A stretch of 64,000 nt of DNA from Pseudomonas brassicacearum. Its GTDB lineage: Bacteria; Pseudomonadota; Gammaproteobacteria; Pseudomonadales; Pseudomonadaceae. Of this stretch, positions 52,210-64,000 are shown one piece after another; position 1 is the stretch's first letter, and each line of letters begins with the position of its first letter. The notes beneath the pieces were generated by a model. The model was not told the DNA's origin and did not search any database. It worked only from the letters and a program-made list of their open reading frames with translations. The stretch is from NCBI RefSeq assembly GCF_009601685.2, contig NZ_CP045701.2, positions 1,798,001 to 1,862,000 on the forward strand. Direction: 5' to 3'. A program made the translations under genes and the position numbers.

Positions 52210-53136
52210 TCAGCCTGCCATTGCCAGTCGATTACGTCCTTCGCGCTTGGCCACGTACAGTGCGCTGTCGGCCCTTCTCAGCAGACTTTCCGATGATTCC
52301 CCCGGTAGCAGGGTGGCGCAACCCAGGCTGACCGTCAGCTCGATCCTTGTGCCAGCGGCGAAATAGTCCTGGGTCTGGGCGGCGTTACGTAGTCGTTCAC
52401 CGACCATGGCTGCAGCATCCCGGCTGGTATTGGCCAGCAGGATCAGAAACTCTTCACCGCCGAACCTGAACACCATGTCCACGTTGCGCAGCTGGCTCTT
52501 GATCGACTCGGCCACGGCCTTGAGCACTTCGTCGCCAACGCCGTGACCATGGCTGTCGTTGATGCGCTTGAAATGATCGATATCGAGCATCAGCACCGAC
52601 AAGGGTTGCGAATGACGCTTGGCCATGTCGATTTCACGCATCAGTGTCTGGTCCATGGCGATGCGGTTGCCGGTACCGGTCAGCGGATCGCGCAGGGCAC
52701 TTTGCGTGGCGGCGCGGTAGAGCAGCGCGTTGCGCATTGGATACAGCAGCGTCGACATGATGGATTCAAGGTCGCTCTGTTCCGCTTCGGTGAAGCGCTG
52801 GTTGCGACGAAATACCAGTTCACCCAGGTGCTCGCCTTCATGGCTGAGGTTATAGGTGAGGGTGTGATGCCCGCGTTGCCCGAACTCCAGGCGCAGATCA
52901 CTGGATTTGTGCTGGTAGGCCAACGCATCCAGGGGCACCAGTCGCTGGATTTCGCGGAAAAACAGACCGAGGATTCGCTGTGGCTCCAGACTGGTCTGCA
53001 GTTGCAGGCTCAGTTGCTGACGCAATTGCGAAAGACTGACGGAGCGTGCCGCGAGCGGCGATGGCTGGCCAAGACCCAGACGCTTCAATTTGGCGCTGTC
53101 GAAGTCAATCGCGTTGATCTGGGTGGGCGTTTTCAT
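52210..53136 (-). CDS. Diguanylate cyclase with N-terminal GAF-like domain
   Basis: 308-residue soluble protein. An N-terminal GAF-like sensor region (about 40-145) precedes a GGDEF domain (about 150-305) with the active-site FRFGGEEFLILL and the feedback I-site RNVD five residues before it. The DIDHFKRINDSHGHGVGD metal/nucleotide motif is intact, so the enzyme should be active and product-inhibited. No membrane helix is seen. Monocistronic; the upstream region 53137-53490 has no gene. Homologous to the cyclase encoded near gltS in P. aeruginosa by neighbourhood (inference). Confidence 0.93.
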   Translation of the reverse strand: MKTPTQINAIDFDSAKLKRLGLGQPSPLAARSVSLSQLRQQLSLQLQTSLEPQRILGLFFREIQRLVPLDALAYQHKSSDLRLEFGQRGHHTLTYNLSHEGEHLGELVFRRNQRFTEAEQSDLESIMSTLLYPMRNALLYRAATQSALRDPLTGTGNRIAMDQTLMREIDMAKRHSQPLSVLMLDIDHFKRINDSHGHGVGDEVLKAVAESIKSQLRNVDMVFRFGGEEFLILLANTSRDAAAMVGERLRNAAQTQDYFAAGTRIELTVSLGCATLLPGESSESLLRRADSALYVAKREGRNRLAMAG

Positions 53137-53444
53137 ATGGCGTTAGCCCCTAAGCTAAATCTGTCCTGGCAGGTTGGGTGTGGCGGCTTTGGGCTGCGCG
53201 TCTTACTGGTCCTTCAGTCCCGTAGGGCAATTGAGCTAAGTTTAGTCCGCTTTCCCTGTCAGGCATAAACCCCGTCTCAATGTCCGTTACCCGCCGAACA
53301 TGGCGTGTTTGAGGATATTTAGAGCGAAAGTCGTGCCATTCGGTTCACTTCAATAAAAACTGATTAGCAATCAATGTATTAATGGCCAGTCGCGACATTT
53401 CCAGCGCCGTGGGTTTGGCGGTTCGCCTGGCTGGGCCTCGAATA
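53137..53444. other. Gene-free space between cyclase and SDR
   Basis: Contains the upstream region of the cyclase (leftward) and the tail end of the SDR transcript. No convincing ORF or RNA gene is seen. The AT-rich stretch at about 53345-53385 (TTCAATAAAAACTGATTAGC) is the most AT-rich part. Confidence 0.5.
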
Positions 53445-53490
53445 AGGCCTGCGTCGCGACGGTAAGTCGCCGCGACGCAGGCCGGGGCCC
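53445..53490 (-). terminator. Strong GC hairpin after the YciK-type SDR gene
   Basis: GGCCTGCGTCGCG and CGCGACGCAGGCC form a 13-bp perfect stem with a 12-nt middle (itself GAC-GGTAA-GTC). Outer AATAAGG / CCCTTATT arms extend it. In the minus orientation it ends in TTATT, directly after the SDR stop. Confidence 0.65.
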
Positions 53491-54231
53491 TTATTGCGCG
53501 TTGAACGCCTGGCCATTGACGCCGGAACTGTCCGGGCCCATGAGGTACAGGTAGACCGGCATGATCTGCTCGGGTGTCGGATTGTTGAGCGGGTTTTCCC
53601 CCGGGTAGGCCTGGGCGCGCATGCTGGTGCGGGTGGCGCCGGGGTTGATGCTGTTGGCGCGCACGGCGGCGACGGTGTCGACTTCGTCGGCCAAGGTCTG
53701 CATCAGCCCTTCGGTGGCGAATTTGGACACGCCGTAGGCGCCCCAATACGCCCGGCCCTTGCGCCCGACGCTGCTGGAGGTGAACACCACGGACGCATCC
53801 TTGGACAACTTGAGCAAGGGCAGCAAGGTGCTGGTGAGCATGAACATCGCATTGACGTTGACGTGCATCACCCGCATGAAATTCTCACCGGACAACTGTT
53901 CCAGGGGGGTACGCGGGCCGATGATCGAGGCGTTGTGCAGCAGGCCGTCCAGATGACCGAACTCGGTTTCGATCATGGCCGCCAGTTCATCGTACTGATG
54001 AGGCAGCGCGGTTTCGAGGTTGAACGGGATCACCGCTGGCTGCGGATGACCGGCCGCTTCGATTTCATCATAGACCTGGGTCAGGTTGGCTTCGGTCTTG
54101 CCCAGCAGCAGCACGTTGGCACCGTGGGCAGCGTAGGCTTTCGCGGCAGCGGCACCGATCCCGCGACCGGCGCCGGTGACCAGAATCACCCGGCCATTGA
54201 GCAGGTCGGGGCGGGCGGAATAATCAAACAT
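53491..54231 (-). CDS. YciK-type SDR oxidoreductase
   Basis: 246-residue short-chain dehydrogenase close to E. coli YciK. The cofactor motif VTGAGRGIGAAAAKAY is at the N-terminus, NASIIGPRTPLEQL replaces the NNAG region, and the catalytic residues are VFTSSSVGRKGRAYWGAYGVSK (given as overlapping motifs TSSSVGRKGRAYWG and YGVSKFATEGL). The substrate is not known. It is downstream of mupP-ubiG on the same strand, separated by a REPIN-containing space of 194 bp, so it may be a separate transcript. Confidence 0.93.
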   Translation of the reverse strand: MFDYSARPDLLNGRVILVTGAGRGIGAAAAKAYAAHGANVLLLGKTEANLTQVYDEIEAAGHPQPAVIPFNLETALPHQYDELAAMIETEFGHLDGLLHNASIIGPRTPLEQLSGENFMRVMHVNVNAMFMLTSTLLPLLKLSKDASVVFTSSSVGRKGRAYWGAYGVSKFATEGLMQTLADEVDTVAAVRANSINPGATRTSMRAQAYPGENPLNNPTPEQIMPVYLYLMGPDSSGVNGQAFNAQ

Positions 54232-54309
54232 AAAAGAACCTCAGAAAATCAATCTGTTGGCAGAAGCTGTTGTGGCGAGGGGATTGATCCCCGCTATGTG
54301 GGGGCAGGC

Positions 54310-54396
54310 TGTGGGAGCAAAGCTTGCTCGCGAAACAGGCGCCTCGATTCCTGAAAGACCGTATTGCCTTCATCGCGGGCAAGCCTTGCTCCCACA
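54310..54396. repeat. REPIN, copy 3, with a degenerate neighbour
   Basis: CTGTGGGAGCAAAGCTTGCTCGCGA ends (cited as GTGGGAGCAAAGCTTGCTCG) and ATCGCGGGCAAGCCTTGCTC at the other side. Directly upstream (54270-54309) is a second, degenerate REP-like hairpin (GGGGATTGATCCCC). Confidence 0.88.
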
Positions 54397-54425
54397 TGAA
54401 TTCCTTCACTACAACCACAGTCACA

Positions 54426-55097
54426 TCAGCAACTGCACAACGCGTTATCCAGCACCTCGCGCAGCGCCGATGGGTGATCGATCACCACATCCGCGCCCCA
54501 GTGCCTGGGGTTGTCGTCCGGGTGGATGTAGCCGTAGGTCACTGCGCAGGTCTTGGTGCCGGCGCTGCGACCGGACTCGATGTCCCGCAGGTCATCACCC
54601 ACGAACAGCACGCTGGCCGGGTCCAGGTCGAGCAGCTTGCACGCCAGGGTCAGCGGTTCCGGGTCTGGCTTGCTGTTTGTCACGTGGTCAGGGCAGATCA
54701 GCACTTTCGAGCGTTCGGCCAGGCCCAGTTGCTGCATGATCGGTTCGGCGAAGCGCACCGGCTTGTTGGTGACCACGCCCCAGATCAGGTTGGCCGCTTC
54801 GATATCGGCCAGCACCTGGGCCATACCGTCGAACAAGTGGCTGTGGACCGCGCACCCCTTGAGGTAGCGGTCGAGGAACTCCTGGCGCAGTTCCTCGAAC
54901 CCCGGTGATTCCGGGTCCATGGAAAAGGTCACCGCGACCATCGCCCGGGCGCCGCCGGAAATCTCGTCGCGAATGTGTTGCGTGTTCATCGGTGGCAAGC
55001 CACGGTCGGCGCGCATGGCCTGGCAGATGGCGATGAAATCTGGCGCGGTGTCGAGCAGCGTGCCGTCCATGTCGAAGAGAACCGCTTTGAGACGCAT
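54426..55097 (-). CDS. mupP: N-acetylmuramic acid 6-phosphate phosphatase MupP
   Basis: 223-residue HAD-IA phosphatase of the peptidoglycan recycling pathway that bypasses de novo UDP-MurNAc synthesis in Pseudomonas. HAD motif I is [15 protein letters not shown] (residues 6-20), motif II is in VVTNKPVRF, and motifs III/IV in [15 protein letters not shown] and [17 protein letters not shown]. Linked to ubiG (4-bp gap), as in P. aeruginosa. The muropeptide role is inferred from that conserved context; the sequence alone shows a phosphoglycolate-phosphatase-like HAD. Confidence 0.92.
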   Translation of the reverse strand: MRLKAVLFDMDGTLLDTAPDFIAICQAMRADRGLPPMNTQHIRDEISGGARAMVAVTFSMDPESPGFEELRQEFLDRYLKGCAVHSHLFDGMAQVLADIEAANLIWGVVTNKPVRFAEPIMQQLGLAERSKVLICPDHVTNSKPDPEPLTLACKLLDLDPASVLFVGDDLRDIESGRSAGTKTCAVTYGYIHPDDNPRHWGADVVIDHPSALREVLDNALCSC

Positions 55098-55101
55098 CGA
55101 C

Positions 55102-55800
55102 TTACTCCTCGCGCAGGGTCTGGATCATGTAGTTGACGTCAACGTCGGCGGCCAGCTTGTAGTGCTTGGTCAGCGGGTTGTAGGTCAGGCCAATGATGTC
55201 CTTGACGGTCAGCCCGGCCGCACGGCTCCAGGCGCCCAGTTCGGAGGGGCGGATGAATTTCTTGAAGTCGTGAGTGCCGCGAGGCAGCAGCTTCATGATG
55301 TATTCGGCGCCGACAATGGCGAACAGGTAGGCCTTGGGGTTGCGGTTGATGGTGGAGAAAAACACCTGGCCGCCCGGCTTGACCATGCGAAAGCACGCGC
55401 GGATGACCGATGACGGGTCTGGCACGTGCTCGAGCATTTCCAGGCAGGTGACCACGTCGAATTGGCCGGGCATTTCTTCGGCCAGGGCTTCGGCGGTGAT
55501 CTGCCGGTATTCGACGCTGACACCCGACTCCAGTTGATGCAGTTGTGCAACCGCCAGCGGCGCTTCGCCCATGTCGATGCCCATCACCGTCGCGCCGCGC
55601 TGGGCCATGGCTTCGCTGAGGATGCCGCCGCCACAACCGACGTCGAGCACCTTTTTGCCTGCGAGGTTGACCCGTTCGTCAATCCAGTTGACCCGCAGCG
55701 GGTTGATGTCGTGCAGCGGTTTGAATTCGCTTTCACGGTCCCACCAGCGATGGGCCAGGGCTTCGAATTTGGCGATTTCGGCGTGGTCGACGTTGCTCAT
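55102..55800 (-). CDS. ubiG: Ubiquinone biosynthesis O-methyltransferase UbiG
   Basis: 232-residue SAM-dependent methyltransferase catalysing both O-methylations in ubiquinone synthesis. The SAM loop [19 protein letters not shown] is at about residues 51-69, with [16 protein letters not shown] further on. The N-terminal [25 protein letters not shown] is the family region. Begins 61 bp downstream of the deaminase gene on the same strand, and mupP follows 4 bp later. Confidence 0.97.
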   Translation of the reverse strand: MSNVDHAEIAKFEALAHRWWDRESEFKPLHDINPLRVNWIDERVNLAGKKVLDVGCGGGILSEAMAQRGATVMGIDMGEAPLAVAQLHQLESGVSVEYRQITAEALAEEMPGQFDVVTCLEMLEHVPDPSSVIRACFRMVKPGGQVFFSTINRNPKAYLFAIVGAEYIMKLLPRGTHDFKKFIRPSELGAWSRAAGLTVKDIIGLTYNPLTKHYKLAADVDVNYMIQTLREE

Positions 55801-55861
55801 GTGCAGATCCTCGAAAAGCTTGAAAAATCAGGTGCCCCGAGCCGTGGCTCAAGGGGCGTGG

Positions 55862-57193
55862 TTATTCGTCGTGGCCGCTGATGCGGCGACCCCAGGCCTG
55901 GGCCGTGGCGATCAGTCTGGATTCGTCCATGCGGGTCAGTCGGCCATCTTCCAATAGCGGCTTGCCGCCCACCCACAGGTGTTTTACGCAATCGCGGCCG
56001 GTGGCATAAATCAACTGCGACACCGGGTCATAGATCGGCTGCTGGGCCAGGCCCGACAGATCGAAGGCCACCAGGTCGGCGGCCTTGCCCACTTCCAGCG
56101 AGCCGACAGTGGCTTCGATGCCCAGCGCCCGGGCGCCATTGAGCGTGGCCATGCGCAGCGCCCGATGGGCATCCAGGGCCGTGGCCGAGCCGGCGACGGC
56201 CTTGGCCAACAGGGCAGCGGTGCGGGTTTCGCCGAGCAAATCCAGGTCATTGTTGCTCGCCGCACCGTCGGTGCCGAGGGCAACATTGACGCCGGCCTGC
56301 CACAGGCGTTCCACCGGGCAGAAACCGCTGGCCAGCTTCAGGTTCGATTCGGGGCAGTGGATCACGCTGCAATTGCTTTCTACCAGCAAGGCCTGGTCTT
56401 CGTCGCTGATTTGAGTCATGTGCACGGCCTGAAAGCGTGGCCCCAGCAGGCCAAGTCGTCCCAGGCGCGCCAGCGGTCGCTCCGCGGTGTTATCCACAGC
56501 CTGCTGCACTTCGAAGGCGGTTTCGTGAACATGCATATGAATGGCCGCGTCCAGTTCCTCGGCGATCACGCGGATTTTCTCCAGGTTCTCATCGCTCAGC
56601 GTGTAGGGCGCATGCGGGCCGAATGCAACTTTGAGCCGGGGGTGGTGCTTGAGGTCGCCAAACAACTCGATGCCCTGACGAATGGCTTCGTCGGCGCTGG
56701 CGGCACCGGGGACCGGGAAGTCGAGGATCGGAATCGCGATTTGCGCACGAATACCGCTGTCGTGGACACATTCGCTGGCGATCTTGGGATAGAAATACAT
56801 GTCGCAGAAGCAGGTGATGCCGCCCTTGATCTGCTCGGCGATTGCCAGGTCGGTGCCATCGCGAACGAAATCTTCATCGACCCATTTGGCTTCCGCCGGC
56901 CAGATATGCTGTTGGAGCCAGGTCATCAAGGACAAGTCGTCGGCCAAGCCGCGGAGCAGGGTCATGGCTGCGTGGCCATGGGCATTGATCAGGCCGGGGC
57001 TGAGCAACATGCCGGGCAGCTCTCGGACCTGGGCGGCGTCACACTTGAGGGCTTCTGCCCGTGGGCCGATGAACACGATGCAGCCGTCGCGAATGCCCAG
57101 GCCATGATCCTTGAGCACTACACCGGCGGGTTCGACAGGCACCAACCAGGTCGGCAGCAATAATAAGTCGAGCGCAACGGCAGGCTTGGGCAT
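55862..57193 (-). CDS. 5'-methylthioadenosine / S-adenosylhomocysteine deaminase (TRZ/ATZ family)
   Basis: 443-residue amidohydrolase of the ATZ/TRZ type. Zinc ligands are in [15 protein letters not shown] (HxH), HVHETAFEV, the later His in VHMTQISD and the Asp in [15 protein letters not shown]. It is divergent from mtnA. In P. aeruginosa the equivalent protein deaminates methylthioadenosine to methylthioinosine, which then feeds methylthioribose-1-phosphate to MtnA, so a methionine-salvage role is likely. The substrate preference itself is inferred. Confidence 0.92.
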   Translation of the reverse strand: MPKPAVALDLLLLPTWLVPVEPAGVVLKDHGLGIRDGCIVFIGPRAEALKCDAAQVRELPGMLLSPGLINAHGHAAMTLLRGLADDLSLMTWLQQHIWPAEAKWVDEDFVRDGTDLAIAEQIKGGITCFCDMYFYPKIASECVHDSGIRAQIAIPILDFPVPGAASADEAIRQGIELFGDLKHHPRLKVAFGPHAPYTLSDENLEKIRVIAEELDAAIHMHVHETAFEVQQAVDNTAERPLARLGRLGLLGPRFQAVHMTQISDEDQALLVESNCSVIHCPESNLKLASGFCPVERLWQAGVNVALGTDGAASNNDLDLLGETRTAALLAKAVAGSATALDAHRALRMATLNGARALGIEATVGSLEVGKAADLVAFDLSGLAQQPIYDPVSQLIYATGRDCVKHLWVGGKPLLEDGRLTRMDESRLIATAQAWGRRISGHDE

Positions 57194-57260
57194 CGTGGAG
57201 CGGTTCCATGGGGTATAAAGGATGGCGAAGTATACCCGAGCGTCTTCGCGGAGGGATCGC

Positions 57261-57266
57261 TATAAT
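57261..57266 (+). promoter_or_regulatory. TATAAT -10 candidate for mtnA
   Basis: Perfect TATAAT 34 bp before the mtnA ATG, in the 106-bp divergent space. No good -35 hexamer is seen at the usual spacing. Confidence 0.35.
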
Positions 57267-57299
57267 CGGCGGCTTTTGTTCATGAGTGCGGGGTGAAGG

Positions 57300-58376
57300 A
57301 TGCGCGATCGACTATTGGCTGCGGAGAAGGTGAAGGCCATCGATTGGCGTGATGGCGTCCTGTACCTGTTGGACCAGCGTAGCTTGCCGTTCGAGGAAAG
57401 CTGGATCGCTTGCACCCGTGCCGCCGATGTGGCCGAGGCCATTGGCTCGAGGGCGGTGCGCGGCGCGCCGGTCATCGGCATCAGTGCGGCGTATGGCGTG
57501 GTGCTGGCGGCGCGGGCCAGGATGGCCGAGGGCGGTGACTGGCAAGCGGCGCTGGAGGCCGATTTTGCCTTGCTGACCCAGGCCCGGCCAACGGCGGCGA
57601 ACCTCTTCTGGGCGCTGGATCGGATGCGCGACCGGCTAGGGCGCTTGAAAGGGCACGCCGAGCCGCTGTCGGTGCTTGAGGCCGAAGCCATCGCGATCCA
57701 CGAGAGTGACCGCGAAGCCAACCTGACCATGGCCCAGCTCGGTGTCGACCTGATCCGCAAGCACCAGGGCAATGCCCAGGCCATCCTCACCCACGGCAAC
57801 ACCGGCGCCTTGGCGACCGGCGGCTTCGGCACGGCCTTGGGGGTGATCCGTGGCGCGTATATCGAAGGCATGGTGGAGCGCGTCTATGCCGACGAAACCC
57901 GTCCATGGCTGCAAGGCTCACGCCTGACGGCGTGGGAGTTGGCCCGCGAGGGTATCCCGGTGACCCTCAACGCCGATTCCGCCGCTGCCCACATCATGAA
58001 AACCAAGGGTGTGACTTGGGTGATCGTTGGTGCCGACTGCATCGCCGCCAATGGCGACGTGGCGAACAAGATCGGCACCTATCAACTGGCGGTCTGTGCC
58101 ATGCACCATGGCGTGCGTTTCATGGTAGTGGCGCCGAGTTCGATCATCGACATGAGCTTGGCCTGTGGTGATGACATTCCGGTCGAGGAGGGCGACGGGC
58201 GTGAACTGCTGGAAATCGGTGGCAAGAGGCTTGGCGCGCAGGTGGACGCCTTCAACCCGAGGTTCGATGTCACCCCGGCGGATTTGATCGACGTCATCGT
58301 TACGGAGAAGGGCATCATCGAACGCCCGGACACCGCCAAGCTGGCGCAGTTGATGTGCCGCAAGCGGTTGCACTGA
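57300..58376 (+). CDS. mtnA: Methylthioribose-1-phosphate isomerase MtnA
   Basis: 358-residue isomerase of methionine salvage converting methylthioribose-1-phosphate to methylthioribulose-1-phosphate. Family motifs are [13 protein letters not shown] (about 58-70), [19 protein letters not shown] (about 162-180, the substrate loop), [15 protein letters not shown] and the catalytic Asp in [26 protein letters not shown] site precedes the ATG. It shares its upstream region with the divergent MTA deaminase. Confidence 0.97.
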   Translation: MRDRLLAAEKVKAIDWRDGVLYLLDQRSLPFEESWIACTRAADVAEAIGSRAVRGAPVIGISAAYGVVLAARARMAEGGDWQAALEADFALLTQARPTAANLFWALDRMRDRLGRLKGHAEPLSVLEAEAIAIHESDREANLTMAQLGVDLIRKHQGNAQAILTHGNTGALATGGFGTALGVIRGAYIEGMVERVYADETRPWLQGSRLTAWELAREGIPVTLNADSAAAHIMKTKGVTWVIVGADCIAANGDVANKIGTYQLAVCAMHHGVRFMVVAPSSIIDMSLACGDDIPVEEGDGRELLEIGGKRLGAQVDAFNPRFDVTPADLIDVIVTEKGIIERPDTAKLAQLMCRKRLH

Positions 58377-58398
58377 AGTTTGGAATGTCTGATCCATC

Positions 58399-58497
58399 GC
58401 CTTCGCGAGCAAGCCCGTTCCCACAGTGGAATGTGTTGTGGCCGATATCTCTGGCACACAAAAAATCCCCTGTGGGAGCGGGCTTGCTCGCGTAAAG
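58399..58497. repeat. REPIN, copy 4
   Basis: TTCGCGAGCAAGCCCGTTCC ... GTGGGAGCGGGCTTGCTCGC, inverted ends 60 bp apart. Lies downstream of mtnA. Confidence 0.9.
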
Positions 58498-58822
58498 GCC
58501 CTTAGGGGCAAAAAAACCCTTGCATTTGCACCCTGATTCTCCATCCAAAGCGCTTCTAAGCCCCTCTGATCCCATATCAGCCTGTCACCGGTCAACTAAC
58601 TACGCACCATGCGCATCTGGGGGATAGGTGCGTGGCGGCTCTTGTGATAACATCCGGCGGTTTCCAAGGCTGCCTCGCGAGGTGGCCTTTACTGCGCAGA
58701 TCCGTGGCATAACTCGTTGATTTGTCGTAAGTCGCTGCACGGCATTTGTTCTGCAGCGGCGAGCTTCGTTCGTCCCATCTGGATGTGACGAGGTTTCACC
58801 AGAAAAAGGAATCAGGCTTCTC
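58498..58822 (+). other. Leader region of gyrA without a gene
   Basis: About 325 bp. Contains an imperfect hairpin TCGCTGC ... GCAGCG-GCGA (58732-58762) in the presumed gyrA leader. I cannot place a confident promoter. No ORF is convincing. Confidence 0.5.
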
Positions 58823-61495
<2,673 letters not shown>

Positions 61496-61505
61496 GCGGA
61501 CACGC

Positions 61506-61543
61506 AGGGGGCGGATGAAGATTCGCCCCCTTGTTGTTTGTTC
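61506..61543 (+). terminator. Terminator after gyrA
   Basis: AGGGGGCG-GATGAAGATT-CGCCCCCT stem (8 bp, GC rich) followed by TTGTTGTTTGTT. Typical position 10 bp after the stop. Confidence 0.78.
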
Positions 61544-61589
61544 CGGTTGAAATTTCGTATCAAATTGCAGCTTTGTGAGAACAAGGCTT

Positions 61590-61698
61590 GTGTGGGAGCA
61601 AGGCTTGTGGGAGCAAGGCTTGCCCGCGATGGCGGTAGACCAGTCAACATCAATGTTGGATGACAGTCTGCTATCGCGGGCAAGCCTTGCTCCCACAC
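61590..61698. repeat. REPIN, copy 5, with duplicated left arm
   Basis: The left arm GTGTGGGAGCAAGGCTTG is followed by a partial second copy (TGGGAGCAAGGCTTGCCCGC). The right arm is ATCGCGGGCAAGCCTTGCTC. The middle contains CATCAATGTTGGATGA. Between gyrA and serC. Confidence 0.9.
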
Positions 61699-61784
61699 CT
61701 TTGCTCTCTCGCCCTAGGTCCACAATGCGCACCACCTGATACCGTATTAATTGCGTGAACCACCAGATCAGAGCGAGATTGGAT

Positions 61785-62870
61785 GTGAGCAAGAGAGCCT
61801 ATAACTTCTGTGCCGGCCCGGCGGCGCTTCCTGAGGCGGTCCTGAAGCGTGCCCAGGGTGAACTTCTCGACTGGCACGGCAAGGGCCTGTCGGTCATGGA
61901 AATGAGCCATCGCAGCGATGAGTTCGTGTCCATTGCCACCAAGGCCGAGCAGGACCTGCGTGATCTGCTGAACATCCCGTCCAACTACAAGGTGCTGTTC
62001 CTGCAGGGCGGCGCCAGCCAGCAGTTCGCCCAGGTTCCGCTGAACCTGCTGCCCGAAAGTGGCAAGGCCGACTACATCGACACCGGTATCTGGTCGCAGA
62101 AGGCCATTGAAGAAGCTTCGCGCTACGGTCACGTCAACGTGGCTGCCACCGCCAAGCCCTACGACTATTTCGCGATCCCTGGCCAGAACGAATGGAAGCT
62201 GTCCAAGGACGCGGCCTACGTTCACTACGCGCCGAACGAAACCATCGGTGGCCTGGAATTCAACTGGATCCCGGAAACCGGTGACGTTCCATTGGTGGCC
62301 GACATGTCCTCGGACATTCTCTCGCGCCCTGTGGATATCTCCCGTTTCGGCATGATCTACGCCGGTGCCCAGAAAAACATCGGCCCTAGCGGCATCCTGG
62401 TCAGCATCATTCGTGAAGACCTGCTGGGGCGTGCCCGTTCCCTGTGCCCGACCATGCTCAACTACAAGGTCGCGGCCGACAACGGCTCGATGTACAACAC
62501 CCCGCCGACCCTGGCCTGGTACCTCTCCGGCCTGGTGTTCGAATGGCTGAAGGAGCAGGGCGGTGTCGAAGCCATCGGTAAGCTCAACGAAGTGAAGCAG
62601 CGCACGCTGTATGACTTCATCGACGCCAGCGGCCTCTACAGCAACCCGATCAACAAGACCGATCGCTCGTGGATGAACGTGCCGTTCCGCCTGGCCGACG
62701 ACCGTCTGGACAAACCGTTCCTGGCCGGTGCCGACGAGCGTGGCCTGTTGAACCTCAAGGGCCACCGTTCGGTCGGTGGCATGCGCGCCTCCATCTACAA
62801 TGCCGTCGACATCACCGCCGTCAATGCGTTGATCGCCTACATGGCAGAGTTCGAGAAGGAACATGGCTGA
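61785..62870 (+). CDS. serC: Phosphoserine aminotransferase SerC
   Basis: 361-residue PLP enzyme for serine (and pyridoxine) synthesis. The GTG start gives (M)SKRAYNFCAGPAALPEAVL, the universal N-terminus; the open frame upstream to 61755 is not used by homologues. The PLP Lys is in YAGAQKNIGPSG (about K198). Other family motifs are LFLQGGASQQFAQVP and SDILSRPVDISRF. The stop overlaps the pheA start (TGATG), as in other pseudomonads, so the two are coupled. Confidence 0.97.
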   Translation: MSKRAYNFCAGPAALPEAVLKRAQGELLDWHGKGLSVMEMSHRSDEFVSIATKAEQDLRDLLNIPSNYKVLFLQGGASQQFAQVPLNLLPESGKADYIDTGIWSQKAIEEASRYGHVNVAATAKPYDYFAIPGQNEWKLSKDAAYVHYAPNETIGGLEFNWIPETGDVPLVADMSSDILSRPVDISRFGMIYAGAQKNIGPSGILVSIIREDLLGRARSLCPTMLNYKVAADNGSMYNTPPTLAWYLSGLVFEWLKEQGGVEAIGKLNEVKQRTLYDFIDASGLYSNPINKTDRSWMNVPFRLADDRLDKPFLAGADERGLLNLKGHRSVGGMRASIYNAVDITAVNALIAYMAEFEKEHG

Positions 62871-63964
62871 TGTCTGAGCAAGAACTCAAGGCGCTGCGCC
62901 TGCGCATCGATGCCCTGGACGAAAAAGTCCTGGAGCTGATCAGCGAGCGCGCGCGCTGCGCCCAGGAAGTCGCCCGGGTGAAGATGGCCTCCCTGGCCGA
63001 AGGCGAAGTGCCGGTGTTCTATCGTCCTGAGCGTGAAGCTCAGGTGCTCAAGCGTGTCATGGAGCGCAACAAGGGGCCGCTGGGTAACGAAGAGATGGCG
63101 CGGTTGTTCCGCGAAATCATGTCGTCGTGCCTGGCGCTCGAGCAGCCGCTGAAAGTCGCCTACCTGGGCCCGGAGGGCACCTTCACCCAGGCTGCAGCCA
63201 TGAAGCACTTCGGTCACGCCGTGATCAGCAAGCCGATGGCGGCCATCGACGAAGTCTTCCGTGAAGTGGCGGCCGGCGCGGTGAATTTCGGCGTGGTGCC
63301 GGTGGAGAACTCCACCGAAGGCGCGGTCAACCACACGCTGGACAGCTTCCTGGAACATGACATGGTGATCTGCGGCGAAGTCGAGCTGCGTATCCACCAT
63401 CACCTGCTGGTCGGCGAGAACACCAAGACCGACAGCATCAGCCGGATCTACTCCCACGCCCAGTCGTTGGCCCAGTGCCGCAAGTGGCTGGACGCCCATT
63501 ACCCGAACGTCGAGCGCGTAGCGGTATCGAGCAACGCCGAAGCGGCCAAGCGGGTCAAGGGTGAATGGAACTCGGCGGCGATTGCCGGCGACATGGCAGC
63601 CGGCCTGTACGGGCTGACTCGCCTGGCCGAGAAAATCGAGGATCGCCCGGACAACTCCACGCGGTTCCTGATGATCGGTAGCCAGGAAGTACCGCCGACC
63701 GGCGACGACAAAACCTCGATCATCGTTTCCATGAGCAACAAGCCCGGCGCGCTCCATGAACTGCTGGTGCCGTTCCACGACAACGGTATCGACCTGACGC
63801 GGATCGAGACCCGTCCGTCGCGCAGCGGTAAATGGACCTACGTGTTCTTCATCGATTTCGTCGGCCACCACCGCGATCCGCTGGTAAAAGGTGTGCTGGA
63901 GAAAATCAGTCAGGAAGCAGTGGCACTCAAGGTGCTGGGTTCCTACCCCAAGGCAGTTCTTTAA
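62870..63964 (+). CDS. pheA: Bifunctional chorismate mutase / prephenate dehydratase PheA
   Basis: 364-residue P-protein of phenylalanine synthesis. N-terminal chorismate mutase helices (LRLRIDALDEKVLELISERA) precede the dehydratase (YLGPEGTFTQAAAMKHFG, VPVENSTEGAVNHTLD, NSTRFLMIGSQ). The C-terminal ACT domain has KPGALHELLVPF and TRIETRPSRSGKW, the phenylalanine feedback site. It overlaps the serC stop by 1 bp and is followed by hisC 13 bp later. Confidence 0.98.
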   Translation: MSEQELKALRLRIDALDEKVLELISERARCAQEVARVKMASLAEGEVPVFYRPEREAQVLKRVMERNKGPLGNEEMARLFREIMSSCLALEQPLKVAYLGPEGTFTQAAAMKHFGHAVISKPMAAIDEVFREVAAGAVNFGVVPVENSTEGAVNHTLDSFLEHDMVICGEVELRIHHHLLVGENTKTDSISRIYSHAQSLAQCRKWLDAHYPNVERVAVSSNAEAAKRVKGEWNSAAIAGDMAAGLYGLTRLAEKIEDRPDNSTRFLMIGSQEVPPTGDDKTSIIVSMSNKPGALHELLVPFHDNGIDLTRIETRPSRSGKWTYVFFIDFVGHHRDPLVKGVLEKISQEAVALKVLGSYPKAVL

Positions 63965-63977
63965 GGGCGGATAGCAA

Positions 63978-64000
63978 ATGAGTGGCAACTTCCTCGCTCT
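63978..64000 (+). CDS. hisC: Start of hisC (histidinol-phosphate aminotransferase), cut by the window end
   Basis: Only 23 bp (MSGNFLA) are visible. The residues and the position directly after pheA match the start of Pseudomonas hisC2. This is an identification by context; only the beginning can be seen. Confidence 0.6.

Noticed and set aside
53345..53746. Minus-strand 133-codon ORF overlapping the SDR 3' end
   Set aside because: It lies out of frame within the SDR gene and its terminator hairpin, with Arg/Pro/Gln-rich shadow composition.

Overview
The window is a chromosomal stretch of a Pseudomonas, most likely of the P. fluorescens group. This is inferred from gene content and order (flhA-flhF-fleN-fliA-cheYZAB-motCD, the full ccm cluster, the NAGGN osmolyte genes, rbdA, the yciK-mupP-ubiG-mtnA-gyrA-serC-pheA block), from the high-GC codon use, and from many intergenic REP-type repeats. 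I see no rRNA, tRNA, prophage, insertion sequence, CRISPR array or obvious defence island. Nearly everything is conserved core genome.

Layout. 1-18143: the end of the flagellar export operon (fliR, flhB, flhA), the flagellar number/placement and sigma-28 genes (flhF, fleN, fliA), the chemotaxis signalling genes (cheY, cheZ, cheA, cheB), the second stator pair (motC, motD), a ParA-like/CheW-like pair that probably places chemoreceptor arrays, cheW, and a DUF2802 gene. Facing these are a FliK-like gene and a stand-alone FlhB C-terminal-domain gene. 18342-25307: ccmABCDEFGHI, the complete System I cytochrome c maturation cluster, overlapping at most junctions. 25322-30514: a small lipoprotein, a periplasmic LTA-synthase-like phosphotransferase, a DUF3309 micro-protein, an SDR, a YnfA membrane protein, a CsrA paralogue and YheU. 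30686-35668: the leftward three-gene cluster for the osmoprotectant N-acetylglutaminylglutamine amide. 35775-42406: mnmC, polyphosphate:AMP phosphotransferase, a thiolase, a DUF6316 protein and an EamA transporter. 42442-52058: fumC, a DUF2059 protein, BolA, TrhO, a DsbA-like protein coupled to an ABC exporter, the dual GGDEF-EAL protein RbdA and a TenA/PqqC-like protein. 52210-64000: a diguanylate cyclase, an SDR, MupP, UbiG, an MTA/SAH deaminase divergent from mtnA, gyrA, serC, pheA and the first codons of hisC.

Two signals stand out beyond routine annotation. First, CheA has four copies of a short acidic amphipathic motif in its linker, where the P2 domain normally sits. The motif resembles the CheY-binding tail of CheZ, which is encoded immediately upstream. 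Second, the intergenic spaces hold a family of eight mosaic inverted repeats. Their arms come in four interchangeable types, their core carries a GATC-containing microsatellite with a copy-specific period (6, 7 or 8 bp), and some have an 11-bp tandem array on one flank. One copy supplies the stop codon of flhB. A separate REPIN family is present in five places.

I found no convincing new multi-gene system. The CheA repeats and the repeat family are the best candidates for follow-up.
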